The notes beneath the pieces were generated by a model. It was not told the origin of the DNA and did not search any database. It saw nothing but the letters and a program-made list of their open reading frames with translations. A program made the translations under genes and the position numbers. A DNA stretch of 16,195 bases from Nitrospirota bacterium (GTDB taxonomy: Bacteria > Nitrospirota > JACRHJ01), in NCBI GenBank assembly GCA_021785055.1, contig JAJYGS010000019.1, positions 1-16,195 on the forward strand. Reading direction: 5' to 3'. Below are positions 6,315 through 13,601 of the stretch, one piece after another; the stretch's first letter is position 1, and the number at the start of each line of letters is the position of its first letter.

Positions 6315-6937
6315 AAATTAAAATCTGCGGCATCACGAATATGGAAGACGCGATGGCCGCCGCCGACGCCGGGGCGGACGCTTTGGGATTTGTTTTCTTC
6401 GAGGAGAGTCCGCGTTATATAGATCCTGTGAGGGCCGGGGAGATAATAGACGCCCTGCCGCCGTTTATAAGCGCCGTCGGCGTATTCGTTGATGCGGATG
6501 AAAATTTCGTAAAGTACGCAGTCAACGAAAGCGGCGTGGGCATTTTGCAGTTCCACGGCTCGGAACCCCCGGATTACTGCGATTCCTTCGGGATGCCGTA
6601 TGTGAAGGCCTTCCGGGTAAAGGACATGGAGAGCTTAAGCGCGCTGAATGAATATAAATACGCGGCGGCATTTCTGCTCGATACGTATTCAGAGGAAGAG
6701 CCGGGGGGGACGGGCATGACCTTTAACTGGGATATGGCCGCCGCCGCAAGCCGAGGCCGGTCCACCGGCGGCCCGATTATACTTGCGGGAGGTTTGACGG
6801 CTGAAAACGTTGCGGAGGCGATACGCAAAGTCCGGCCGTATGCGGTGGACGTGTCCTCCGGCGTAGAGGCGCGCAAGGGGAAAAAGGACGCGGAGAAGAT
6901 ACGGAGATTCATTACTGCGATAAGGGCATTGTCATAA
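6311..6937 (+). CDS. trpF: Phosphoribosylanthranilate isomerase
   Basis: The 208-residue TIM barrel performs the Amadori rearrangement of phosphoribosylanthranilate. Family signatures are KICGITNMEDAMAA (catalytic base C6), GFVFFEESPRYI (27-38), VGVFVD (56-61), QFHGSE (80-85), LLDTY with general acid D124, GGTGMTFNW (132-140), ILAGGLTAENV (157-167) and VDVSSGVE (179-186). Length is normal. The ATG at 6311 overlaps the trpC stop as ATGA, indicating translational coupling. It is followed by a 110-bp spacer with two hairpins before trpB. Confidence 0.97.
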   Translation: MKIKICGITNMEDAMAAADAGADALGFVFFEESPRYIDPVRAGEIIDALPPFISAVGVFVDADENFVKYAVNESGVGILQFHGSEPPDYCDSFGMPYVKAFRVKDMESLSALNEYKYAAAFLLDTYSEEEPGGTGMTFNWDMAAAASRGRSTGGPIILAGGLTAENVAEAIRKVRPYAVDVSSGVEARKGKKDAEKIRRFITAIRALS

Positions 6938-6955
6938 CGCCCCCTCGCTCCTTAA

Positions 6956-7010
6956 GCCCTCACCCACCGTCAGGAGACGGTCCCCCCTCTCCCAGGGGCG
7001 GGAGAGGGCA
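6956..7010 (+). repeat. GC-rich double-hairpin repeat in the trpF-trpB spacer
   Basis: After AAGCCCTCACCCACC there are two stem-loops. The first pairs ACCGTC (6966-6971) with GACGGT (6976-6981) around an AGGA tetraloop. The second pairs CCCTCTCCC (6985-6993) with GGGAGAGGG (7000-7008), a perfect 9-bp stem with a 6-base loop. The CCCTCACCC start and the C-rich/G-rich stem match the trpG-trpD element; the ACCGTC hairpin is extra. No T run follows, so it is not an obvious terminator. It is more likely an intergenic repeat copy that could affect mRNA processing. Confidence 0.72.
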
Positions 7011-7047
7011 ATAAGGAAGAGGTCATTACAGGGAAAGAAGGTTAACG

Positions 7048-8232
7048 ATGTTGCCGGATAAAAGCGGGCATTTCGGGACTTACGGCGGGCGGTACGTGCC
7101 GGAGACGCTTATGCCCGCGCTGCTCGAACTGGGAAGAGAATATAACAAGGCGAAGAAGGACAAGGCGTTCAAAAAAGAGCTGGACTATTACCTCGCCAAT
7201 TTCGTCGGAAGGCCCACGCCGCTTTTCCATGCCGCGCGCCTTACGAAAAAGCTCGGCGGGGCGAAGATATACTTGAAGCGCGAAGACCTCGCGCATACCG
7301 GGGCGCACAAGATTAACAACGCGCTCGCCCAGGCGCTCCTTGCAGTGCGCATCGGCAAGAAACGCATCATTGCCGAGACCGGCGCGGGCCAGCACGGCGT
7401 CGCCACGGCGACCGCGGCGGCGCTCCTAGGCCTTGAGTGCGAGATATACATGGGCACCGAGGACATACGGCGCCAGGCGTTGAACGTCTTCCGCATGAAG
7501 CTTCTTGGGGCGAAGGTCGTACCGGTAGACATCGGCAGCAGGACGCTCAAGGACGCCATATCCGAGGCCCTGCGCGATTGGACGACGAACGTCCGCACCA
7601 CTCATTACATCATGGGCACCGTCTTCGGGCCTCATCCTTACCCGGCGATGGTGCGGGATTTCCAGTCGGTTATCGGGAAAGAGGCATACAGGCAGATATT
7701 AAAGGCCGAAGGGAAGCTCCCGGATTTGCTTATCGCATGCGTCGGCGGCGGGAGCAACGCGATGGGGCTTTTCTTCCGCTTTATGAAAGATAAGGTGAAG
7801 ATGGTCGGAGTCGAGGCCGGCGGCAAGGGCATCAAGTCCGGCAAACACGCCGCGCGTTACGCGGGAGGCTCGCTCGGCGTCCTCCAGGGAACCAAGAGCT
7901 GGCTCCTCCAGGACGACGAGGGCCAGATACTTGAGACGCATTCGGTGTCGGCTGGGCTGGACTACGCCTCCGTAGGCCCTGAGCACAGCTTCTACCGCGA
8001 CAAGGGCAGGATAGAATATACCTATGCGACGGACGACGAAGCGCTGGCCGCTTTCGACCTGCTCTCCCGGACTGAAGGGATAATCCCGGCGCTTGAATCC
8101 TCACACGCCGTGGCCGAGGCGGTGAAGCGCGCGCCGAAGATGAGGAAGTCCCAGTTGATAATCGTGAACCTGTCCGGCAGGGGAGACAAGGACGTGAATC
8201 AGGTCGCCGAGATAAGGGGAGTCAGACTATGA
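7048..8232 (+). CDS. trpB: Tryptophan synthase beta subunit
   Basis: The 394-residue PLP enzyme condenses indole with serine. KREDLAHTGAHKINN holds the PLP lysine K88, AETGAGQHGVA holds the catalytic glutamate E110, GGGSNAMG (233-240) is the phosphate-binding loop, and VNLSGRGDKD (373-382) is the C-terminal signature. GTVFGPHPYP and LDYASVGPEHS are also canonical for the TrpB1 type that pairs with TrpA. In the PLP motif A82 replaces the asparagine I recall as most common (LNHTGAHK); this is probably natural variation. AGAAGG lies just upstream of the ATG at 7048. The ATGA overlap with trpA fits a tightly paired alpha2-beta2 complex. Confidence 0.98.
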   Translation: MLPDKSGHFGTYGGRYVPETLMPALLELGREYNKAKKDKAFKKELDYYLANFVGRPTPLFHAARLTKKLGGAKIYLKREDLAHTGAHKINNALAQALLAVRIGKKRIIAETGAGQHGVATATAAALLGLECEIYMGTEDIRRQALNVFRMKLLGAKVVPVDIGSRTLKDAISEALRDWTTNVRTTHYIMGTVFGPHPYPAMVRDFQSVIGKEAYRQILKAEGKLPDLLIACVGGGSNAMGLFFRFMKDKVKMVGVEAGGKGIKSGKHAARYAGGSLGVLQGTKSWLLQDDEGQILETHSVSAGLDYASVGPEHSFYRDKGRIEYTYATDDEALAAFDLLSRTEGIIPALESSHAVAEAVKRAPKMRKSQLIIVNLSGRGDKDVNQVAEIRGVRL

Positions 8233-9035
8233 CCCGGATAGAGAATAAGTTTGCGGAACTGAAAGACAAGCGCCGCTCCGCGTTCATCCCGTATGTCATG
8301 GCGGGAGACCCGGACATCGAAACTACCGGGAAGATTGTCCTGGAGCTTGAGAAATCCGGGGCGGACATAATCGAACTCGGCGTTCCTTTTTCCGACCCGC
8401 TCGCCGACGGCCCCACAATCCAGCGCGCGGCCATACGCGCGCTTAAGCAGAAGACGAACTTAAAGAAAGTATTCGCACTGGTAAAGGAAATCCGGAAGTC
8501 GTCTGAAATCCCGATCATCCTGATGCTGTATTACAACTTGATTCATAAATACGGCGAGAAGAGGTTCGCCGGCGATTCGGCAAAGGCAGGCGTGGACGGC
8601 TTTATCGTCCCGGACCTGCCGCCCGAGGAGGGGGGCGCGCTGGCAAGTTATTGCCGGAAGAATGGGCTTGACTTGATATTCCTGCTCGCGCCGACTTCCG
8701 ACAACGAAAGAATAAGCCTGGTATCGAAAAGCGGCGGCGGGTTCATATATTACGTCTCGCTCACAGGCGTAACCGGCGCGCGGGAGAGTATTGCCGCGGG
8801 CGTGGAGAAGGCGGTAAAAAAGATCAGGCGGATGAGCGGCAAGCCTGTCTGCGTTGGCTTTGGAATCTCGACCCCGGAGCAGGCCGGGAAAATGGCAAAG
8901 ATTGCCGACGGCGTAATCGTCGGCAGCGCGATAGTCGGGAAAATAGAAAAGGCGGCGAGCCCCGAAGACGCCGTGCGCGACGCCGGGAAGTTTGCGGGGG
9001 AGTTGAAGGCGGGGATTTCGAGAGCGGGGCGCTGA
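8229..9035 (+). CDS. trpA: Tryptophan synthase alpha subunit
   Basis: The 268-residue TIM barrel cleaves indole-3-glycerol phosphate and passes indole through the tunnel to TrpB. The catalytic pair E49 and D60 stands in IIELGVPFSDPLADGPTIQ. VPDLPPEE, LLAPTSDNERI, VSLTGVTGAR and VGFGIST support the assignment. It starts at 8229 in an ATGA overlap with trpB. It is the last gene of the operon: its TGA (9033-9035) directly abuts the stop codon of the convergent hydrolase gene (CTA at 9036-9038), leaving no spacer for a terminator. Confidence 0.97.
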   Translation: MTRIENKFAELKDKRRSAFIPYVMAGDPDIETTGKIVLELEKSGADIIELGVPFSDPLADGPTIQRAAIRALKQKTNLKKVFALVKEIRKSSEIPIILMLYYNLIHKYGEKRFAGDSAKAGVDGFIVPDLPPEEGGALASYCRKNGLDLIFLLAPTSDNERISLVSKSGGGFIYYVSLTGVTGARESIAAGVEKAVKKIRRMSGKPVCVGFGISTPEQAGKMAKIADGVIVGSAIVGKIEKAASPEDAVRDAGKFAGELKAGISRAGR

Positions 9036-9662
9036 CTACTCGAAATACGGATTCTGCCGTTTTTCCAGTCCTATCGTCGTATCGTCTCCGTGGCCGGGAT
9101 AGACCTTCGTGTCGTCGGGTAGTCTGCCGAGTTTATCTTTCAACGAGTGAACAATCGTATTGAAGTCCCCGCCGGGTAAGTCCGTCCTGCCTATCGAACC
9201 CCAGAAGAGCGTGTCGCCGGTAAAGACAACCTTGGCATCTTTTACATACAGGCTTATACCGCCCGGAGTGTGCCCCGGCGTCTCTATGACCTCCATCTCG
9301 ACGTCGCCGATTTTTATCCCGTCTCCGCCTTTCAAAAAATAATCCGGCTTCGGCGGACTGGCCGTCTGCATCCCGAAAAGCGCGGCCTGCGCGGCGGTAT
9401 TTTTCAGGAGAAGCGCGTCATTTTCGTGCACCATGACCTGGGCGCCGGTCTCGTCCTGAAGCTCCCTGGCCGCGCCTGCATGGTCGAAATGCGCGTGGGT
9501 CAGGATTATATATTTGAGTTTCAGGTTGTCTTTTTGCAGCGCTGCGGTTATTTTCCCGGCATCGTCGCCTGGGTCTATTATCGCGGCCTCATGCGTCGTC
9601 CCGGAGGCTATTATATAGCAGTTTACAGCGAGCGGGCCGACCACAAGAGTCTTAAGAATCAT
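9036..9662 (-). CDS. Metallo-beta-lactamase-fold hydrolase (glyoxalase II-like)
   Basis: This 208-residue protein has the complete metal site of the fold: THAHFDH (H56, H58, D60, H61), H131 in ETPGHTPGG, D150 in FTGDTLF and H191 in YPGHGDDT. The short length, GSIGRTDLPGGD and the ending NPYFE match the small glyoxalase II-like (YcbL-type) hydrolases, which act on thioesters such as S-lactoylglutathione. The true substrate cannot be read from sequence, and it lacks the C-terminal extension of classical glyoxalase II. It is the last gene of the kinase-murJ-hydrolase operon, starting in an ATGA overlap with murJ. No signal peptide, so cytoplasmic. Confidence 0.9.
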   Translation of the reverse strand: MILKTLVVGPLAVNCYIIASGTTHEAAIIDPGDDAGKITAALQKDNLKLKYIILTHAHFDHAGAARELQDETGAQVMVHENDALLLKNTAAQAALFGMQTASPPKPDYFLKGGDGIKIGDVEMEVIETPGHTPGGISLYVKDAKVVFTGDTLFWGSIGRTDLPGGDFNTIVHSLKDKLGRLPDDTKVYPGHGDDTTIGLEKRQNPYFE

Positions 9663-11227
9663 TTCGCTTTTACCTTCCGCCTGTAAGTGTTGATTATGAA
9701 CGACAGCTCGTCGCTTTTCAGCAGGTATAGTATAAGAAAATAAACCGCAAGCCCGGCGGCTATGGCCGCGAAAACTATTCCGGCTTTCTGTGCCGTGTGG
9801 CCGCTCATGGCCCAGAGATTGCCCCGGGCGATAAAATAGCAGATAACTCCCATCACGGCTGATGCGAAGGCGGTCTTCAGCCCGGATTTCAATATCTTCC
9901 GGGCTCCTATCCGGCCCATTCTTTTCCTGAAGAGGAACAAAAGCAGAAACATATTAGCCACGGATGCGATGGCCGTGGCGAGCGCGAGGCCGCCGTGCCT
10001 GAGCGGGCCCATCAGGAGAAGGCTTAAAGCCGCGTTGACGAATACGGCGACAAACGCCCCCATGAGCGGTGTCTTCGTGTCGTGCAGCGAATAGAACGCG
10101 GCGTTCAGTATCCTTACTCCGGAATATGCCCAGAGGCCCGTGGAGTAGAACATGAGGGCGTAGGCGACGTTGAGCGTGTCGGCGTAGGTGAACGTGCCCC
10201 TCTGGAATAGAAGGCTCGTAATGGGGACGCGCAGGACTATCAGGCCGACCATCGAAGGGACCATGATGAACAGTATATACCGGAAGCCGAAGGAAAGCGT
10301 TTCCTTGAGGCCGTCCCGGTCGCCCGCGGCGGCCTGCCGCGACATGCTTGGAAGTACCGCCGTGGCGATCGAAATCCCGAAAATCCCGTGCGGGAACTGA
10401 AAGAGCTGCGTCGCATACAGAAGATAGGAAACGCTTCCCTGCGGGAGGTATGTGGCTATCAGGCTGCTTATGAAGATGTTTATCTGCGTGGCGGCCTGGC
10501 TGCCTATTACCGGGACCGTGAGACGGCCTATTTTCTTGACGCCGGGGTCGCGCGGGTGCATCGCGAAGTTAAAGAGCATCCCCCTTTTTTTTAGCGGGGG
10601 GATCTGAATCAGCATCTGAAGAATTCCGCCGAACAGCACGCCGAGCGCCAGTCCTACTATGGGTGTATCCATGTGAGGGCAGACCCAGAGCGCAAACCCG
10701 ATCATGGAGAGGTTCAGCATTATGGGGGCGGCTGCCGGGGCGGCGAAGGAGCCGAGCGAGTTTAAAACGCCCATTATGACCGCCGAGAGGCCGACGAAAA
10801 GGATATACGGGAACATTATCCTGGTGAGCCGGACCGTCAGGGCGAATTTTTCCGGGTTATCGACCCAGCCGTGCGCGATTGCGCTTACAACCTGCGGAGA
10901 AAAGGCAACACCCAGCGCCACCACTCCTATGCAGATGAGGAGAAGGAGATAGAAGATGGTGCTCGCCAGTTCCTTTGCCTGCTCTTTGGATTTGGTATGG
11001 AAGTATTCCGTGAAGACCGGGATGAAGGCCGCCGACATCGAGCCTTCCGCAAGGAGCTGGCGGAGGATGTTGCTTATCCTGAACGCCTGGAAAAATGCGT
11101 CCGTAACCATCCCCGCGCCGAAAATCCTGGCGATTACCATAAGCCGCAGGAAGCCGAGGACGCGGGAGACGGCGGTTACGACGCTCATCGACCAGGCGGC
11201 GCGGGTGACGCTTGCCTGCTCGCTCAT
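9659..11227 (-). CDS. murJ: Lipid II flippase MurJ (MviN)
   Basis: The 522-residue polytopic membrane protein (about 14 hydrophobic helices, usual MurJ length) flips the peptidoglycan precursor lipid II across the inner membrane. The start region carries the family signature SRVLGFLRLMVIARIFGAG (21-39), TDAFFQAFRISNILRQLLAEG (residues 42-62, here split in prose) and SAAFIPVF (65-72). FRISN replaces the usual FRIPN. MFPYILFVGLSA, GVLFGGILQMLIQIP and SQAATQINIFISSLIA further match. It overlaps the histidine kinase gene upstream and the hydrolase gene downstream by ATGA in each case, so all three are likely translated from one mRNA. A hairpin with an A8 run lies inside the gene at 10580-10605. 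Confidence 0.96.
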   Translation of the reverse strand: MSEQASVTRAAWSMSVVTAVSRVLGFLRLMVIARIFGAGMVTDAFFQAFRISNILRQLLAEGSMSAAFIPVFTEYFHTKSKEQAKELASTIFYLLLLICIGVVALGVAFSPQVVSAIAHGWVDNPEKFALTVRLTRIMFPYILFVGLSAVIMGVLNSLGSFAAPAAAPIMLNLSMIGFALWVCPHMDTPIVGLALGVLFGGILQMLIQIPPLKKRGMLFNFAMHPRDPGVKKIGRLTVPVIGSQAATQINIFISSLIATYLPQGSVSYLLYATQLFQFPHGIFGISIATAVLPSMSRQAAAGDRDGLKETLSFGFRYILFIMVPSMVGLIVLRVPITSLLFQRGTFTYADTLNVAYALMFYSTGLWAYSGVRILNAAFYSLHDTKTPLMGAFVAVFVNAALSLLLMGPLRHGGLALATAIASVANMFLLLFLFRKRMGRIGARKILKSGLKTAFASAVMGVICYFIARGNLWAMSGHTAQKAGIVFAAIAAGLAVYFLILYLLKSDELSFIINTYRRKVKAK

Positions 11228-13101
11228 AAAGCGGCGTTACCGCTTGACTTGGTTATCGCGGGAATCCTGACGGTGAATGTGGTGCCTTCGCCCAGGCGGC
11301 TTTTGAGGGTAATGCTTCCGCCGTGCGCCTCCGCGACGGCCTTGGAAATGTAGAGGCCCAGCCCCATGCCGTCTATCTTTCCGGTGGTGCTGGAGCGCCT
11401 GAACTTCTGGAACATCGTATCCACGTCCTTTTCGGGTATGCCGCCTCCAGTGTCCGAGATGTCTATCTCGACGGAATCCCCGGCGGAGCGCGTGGATACG
11501 GCGACCGATGCCCCTGAAGGGATGTATTTGAGCGCATTGCCGAGGATATTGCAGATTACCCGGTCAAGCTGCACCTTGTCCCCCATGACATGCGGGAGGT
11601 CGGCCTCTTTTACCAGGGATATGATCACGTTCCTTCGCTCGGCCTGCGGTATGAAGAATTTCATGGAGTCCTCGACAAGGTTGTTTATATCGAGGGGCTG
11701 GAGGTTAAGCTTAAGCTTCCCGGCGTCGACTGCCGCCGATATGAGGAAGTTGTCCACGAGGGTCAGTATCTTCTTGCCGCTCGCATACACGCTCGACATG
11801 GCTTTTTCGATTTCCTCCTGCCCGGAGAGCGAGCCGTCCTGTATCATCTCTGCATATGTGAGTATCGTGGAAAGCGGAGACTTTATGTCGTGCGTTATCA
11901 TGGCGTTGAAATCGGTCTTTTCTTTTTCCAGCCGCACCAGCTCGTCGTTTGTCCTCTCAAGCTCGCGGTTGGCGTCTTTAAGGGACTCCATGTACTCGTT
12001 TATTTTCCGGTCTCTCTCCTGGAGGGCGTCGGCCATACTGTTGAACGAGTTGGCCAGCTCTCCTATTTCGTCCTCGTGTATCCGGGGAATCCTCATGTCG
12101 AAATTGCCCGCGCCGATTTTCGAGGCGCCGTCCCGGAGATGATTGACCGGCCTTACAATATATTCGGCAAGGTACCTGGATACTGCAAGCGCAACCAGGG
12201 ATACGCCAAGGAAGAGCACGAAATACATCTTCAGCAGGCGGTTCATCGGTTCGAGCAGTTCCGAATAGTTCTCGTTAACCCCTACCGACCAGCCGTGCCC
12301 GAGGTAATCTCCGAAGCCTCTGAGCGGCGCGAATCCGGCGAGTTTTTTGATGCCGGTCGTCCTGGAAGTATAATAGGCCGTTCCGGTTTTCCCGCTTGTC
12401 ATCTCCCCGACCATTTTCTTCATCGCGGGAGGCATGAGGGAGCGGGTGTCCTTGAGGATTTTCTCCCTGTTCGGATGGCCGATGAGCATGCCGTGGCGGT
12501 TTACGAGGAAGGCGTAACCGCTGTGTCCCGAAGCCATGTTTTCCCTTTGAACCGCGTCGATTATCTCCCAGAGATATTCGAGTTTCAGGTTGGTTGTCAG
12601 GACGCTTACGATATTCCCCGACTTGTCGTAGACAGGCGCGGCGAAAGACATTGTCGGCTTGTCCGTTATGGGCGAGACATACATGTCCGAGGAGGTAACC
12701 TGGCCGGAGAGGGCCGGGAGATACCATGAATTGCTGTAGGTTGGTTTCTCCGGTTTTTTGATGTCCTCTATGTTTATAACGCTGATGTGGTCGAAATACG
12801 GATATATTTTCAGATATTTGGACAGAATGGCGTTCTGGCTGCTGGTGGTGGTCTTAAGCCCGTAGAGCGAGTAATGCAGCGCGATTGCGCGGGTATCTTC
12901 GAGCTTGTCGTTCAAGTAGCGGTCTACCTTGTCCGCAAGCTCCGAGGCTATAATGGAAAGGCTCTTTTCGGTCTGGTGCTTCAGAGCGTCCTTCTTGGAC
13001 TGGTAGGAAATAACCCCGACCAGGAGTATGACCGAGAGGCCTAGCATGAAAAATATCAGGAAAAGCTTTGCCTTAAGGCTCTTTTGGACTCTGCTTGTCA
13101 T
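11224..13101 (-). CDS. Membrane histidine kinase with periplasmic Cache-like sensor, HAMP, HisKA and ATPase domains
   Basis: The 625-residue protein has TM1 at about 12-33, a periplasmic domain of about 255 residues, TM2 at about 290-312, HAMP at about 310-362 (RPVNHLRDGASKIGAGNF, DEIGEL), a coiled coil at 362-397, HisKA with H404 in ITHDIKSPLSTI, and a GHKL ATPase domain with N518/N522 region ILGNALKY, SDTGGGIP (549-556) and GMGLGLYIS (578-586). The periplasmic part has Cache-like features (WYLPAL, YVSPI, FAAPVYDKSGNIVSVL, then GYAFLVNRHGMLIGHP), suggesting sensing of a small ligand. AAGGG precedes the ATG at 13101. No response regulator gene is in the window. It overlaps murJ by ATGA, an unusual partner for a kinase. 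The substrate and target are unknown. Confidence 0.93.
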   Translation of the reverse strand: MTSRVQKSLKAKLFLIFFMLGLSVILLVGVISYQSKKDALKHQTEKSLSIIASELADKVDRYLNDKLEDTRAIALHYSLYGLKTTTSSQNAILSKYLKIYPYFDHISVINIEDIKKPEKPTYSNSWYLPALSGQVTSSDMYVSPITDKPTMSFAAPVYDKSGNIVSVLTTNLKLEYLWEIIDAVQRENMASGHSGYAFLVNRHGMLIGHPNREKILKDTRSLMPPAMKKMVGEMTSGKTGTAYYTSRTTGIKKLAGFAPLRGFGDYLGHGWSVGVNENYSELLEPMNRLLKMYFVLFLGVSLVALAVSRYLAEYIVRPVNHLRDGASKIGAGNFDMRIPRIHEDEIGELANSFNSMADALQERDRKINEYMESLKDANRELERTNDELVRLEKEKTDFNAMITHDIKSPLSTILTYAEMIQDGSLSGQEEIEKAMSSVYASGKKILTLVDNFLISAAVDAGKLKLNLQPLDINNLVEDSMKFFIPQAERRNVIISLVKEADLPHVMGDKVQLDRVICNILGNALKYIPSGASVAVSTRSAGDSVEIDISDTGGGIPEKDVDTMFQKFRRSSTTGKIDGMGLGLYISKAVAEAHGGSITLKSRLGEGTTFTVRIPAITKSSGNAAL

Positions 13102-13111
13102 AAATTAACCC

Positions 13112-13139
13112 TTGACTTGAACCGTTTGTTGTGTTAAAT
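13112..13139 (+). promoter_or_regulatory. Candidate rpsT promoter
   Basis: TTGACT (13112-13117) and TTAAAT (13134-13139) are 16 bases apart, a good sigma70 arrangement with five and four matches. It would give a leader of about 60 bases before rpsT. It lies in the 103-bp divergent spacer shared with the histidine kinase gene, for which I find no clear promoter. Confidence 0.45.
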
Positions 13140-13159
13140 AGTTTATTCTTTATAACAGC

Positions 13160-13175
13160 GCCCGACAAATCGGGC
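13160..13175 (+). promoter_or_regulatory. Hairpin in the rpsT leader
   Basis: GCCCGA (13160-13165) pairs perfectly with TCGGGC (13170-13175) around a CAAA tetraloop, about 20 bases before the rpsT Shine-Dalgarno. It could take part in autogenous control of S20 or stabilise the leader. The stem is followed by AGCTACATTTAAAAT, not a T run, so it is not a terminator. Confidence 0.4.
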
Positions 13176-13204
13176 AGCTACATTTAAAATATCTGGAGGT
13201 CGAT

Positions 13205-13477
13205 TTGGCAAACCATAAGTCAGCCATTAAAAGAAACAAACAGTCCCTCGTCCGCAGGGAGAAGAACCGCCAGGCGAAAGCCGCTCTCCGGACAATTGTC
13301 AAAAAATTTACCGCGGCCGTGGACAAGGAGCCGGAAGCCGCAAAGGAAATCCTGGCCTCTGTCGTTCCCGCCATAGCTAAGGCCGCATCAAAAGGCATAA
13401 TCCATAAAAACGCCGCTTCCCGCAAGATCTCCCGCCTTTCCAAAAGGCTCCACAAATCGGCTTCTCAAGGGGCCTGA
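13205..13477 (+). CDS. rpsT: 30S ribosomal protein S20 (bS20)
   Basis: The 90-residue, lysine- and arginine-rich protein starts MANHKSAIKRNKQSLVRR and has AALRTIVKKF and IHKNAASRKISRLSKRL, the signatures of bS20, which binds 16S rRNA early in 30S assembly. The start codon is TTG at 13205, fixed by a strong GGAGGT at 13195-13200 and by the conserved MANHKSA beginning. From memory, E. coli rpsT also starts with UUG and is feedback-controlled at translation, so the weak codon here may be functional. It stands alone on the plus strand between the divergent histidine kinase and convergent holA. Its stop codon lies inside the first copy of a 21-bp direct repeat. Confidence 0.97.
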   Translation: MANHKSAIKRNKQSLVRREKNRQAKAALRTIVKKFTAAVDKEPEAAKEILASVVPAIAKAASKGIIHKNAASRKISRLSKRLHKSASQGA

Positions 13478-13494
13478 GTGTGCGGCGTGCAGGG
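13474..13494 (+). repeat. 21-bp direct repeat, copy 1 (covers the rpsT stop codon)
   Basis: This 21-base stretch (CTGAGTGTGCGGCG... ending GCAGGG) is repeated exactly at 13548-13568, 74 bases further on. It contains the rpsT TGA (13475-13477). Similarity continues weakly past the end (GATTTCCCAT here, GATTTTCTAT in copy 2), so the original duplicated unit may have been about 35 bases. Confidence 0.85.
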
Positions 13495-13547
13495 GGGGGA
13501 TTTCCCATCCCGCCACCCTCGCGCCCGGACTTTATTACGCGGAACTA

Positions 13548-13568
13548 CTGAGTGTGCGGCGTGCAGGG
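13548..13568 (+). repeat. 21-bp direct repeat, copy 2
   Basis: This is an exact second copy of 13474-13494, lying in the 124-bp convergent spacer between rpsT and holA. The 53 bases between the copies (13495-13547) are GC-rich and hold no gene. No convincing intrinsic terminator is seen for either rpsT or holA in this spacer. Confidence 0.85.
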
Positions 13569-13601
13569 AAGATTTTCTATAACTGCCCCCCCGTAGGCAC
13601 C

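Noticed and set aside
6966..7008. Rho-independent terminator between trpF and trpB
   Set aside because: Stems are strong, but no T run follows; the next bases are CAATAAGGAAG and trpB lies just beyond in the same operon.
10580..10605. Insertion of a small repeat into murJ
   Set aside because: The encoded residues line up with the usual LIQLPALRRLG-type loop of MurJ, so the hairpin seems to arise from codon choice rather than insertion.
11590..12729. 379-residue plus-strand frame opposite the histidine kinase
   Set aside because: The minus strand encodes a kinase with clear HAMP, HisKA and ATPase motifs over the same span. The opposite frame shows no family signature.
13495..13601. Bidirectional terminator between rpsT and holA
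   Set aside because: The G8 and C7 runs could pair, but no compact stem with flanking T run or A run is present.
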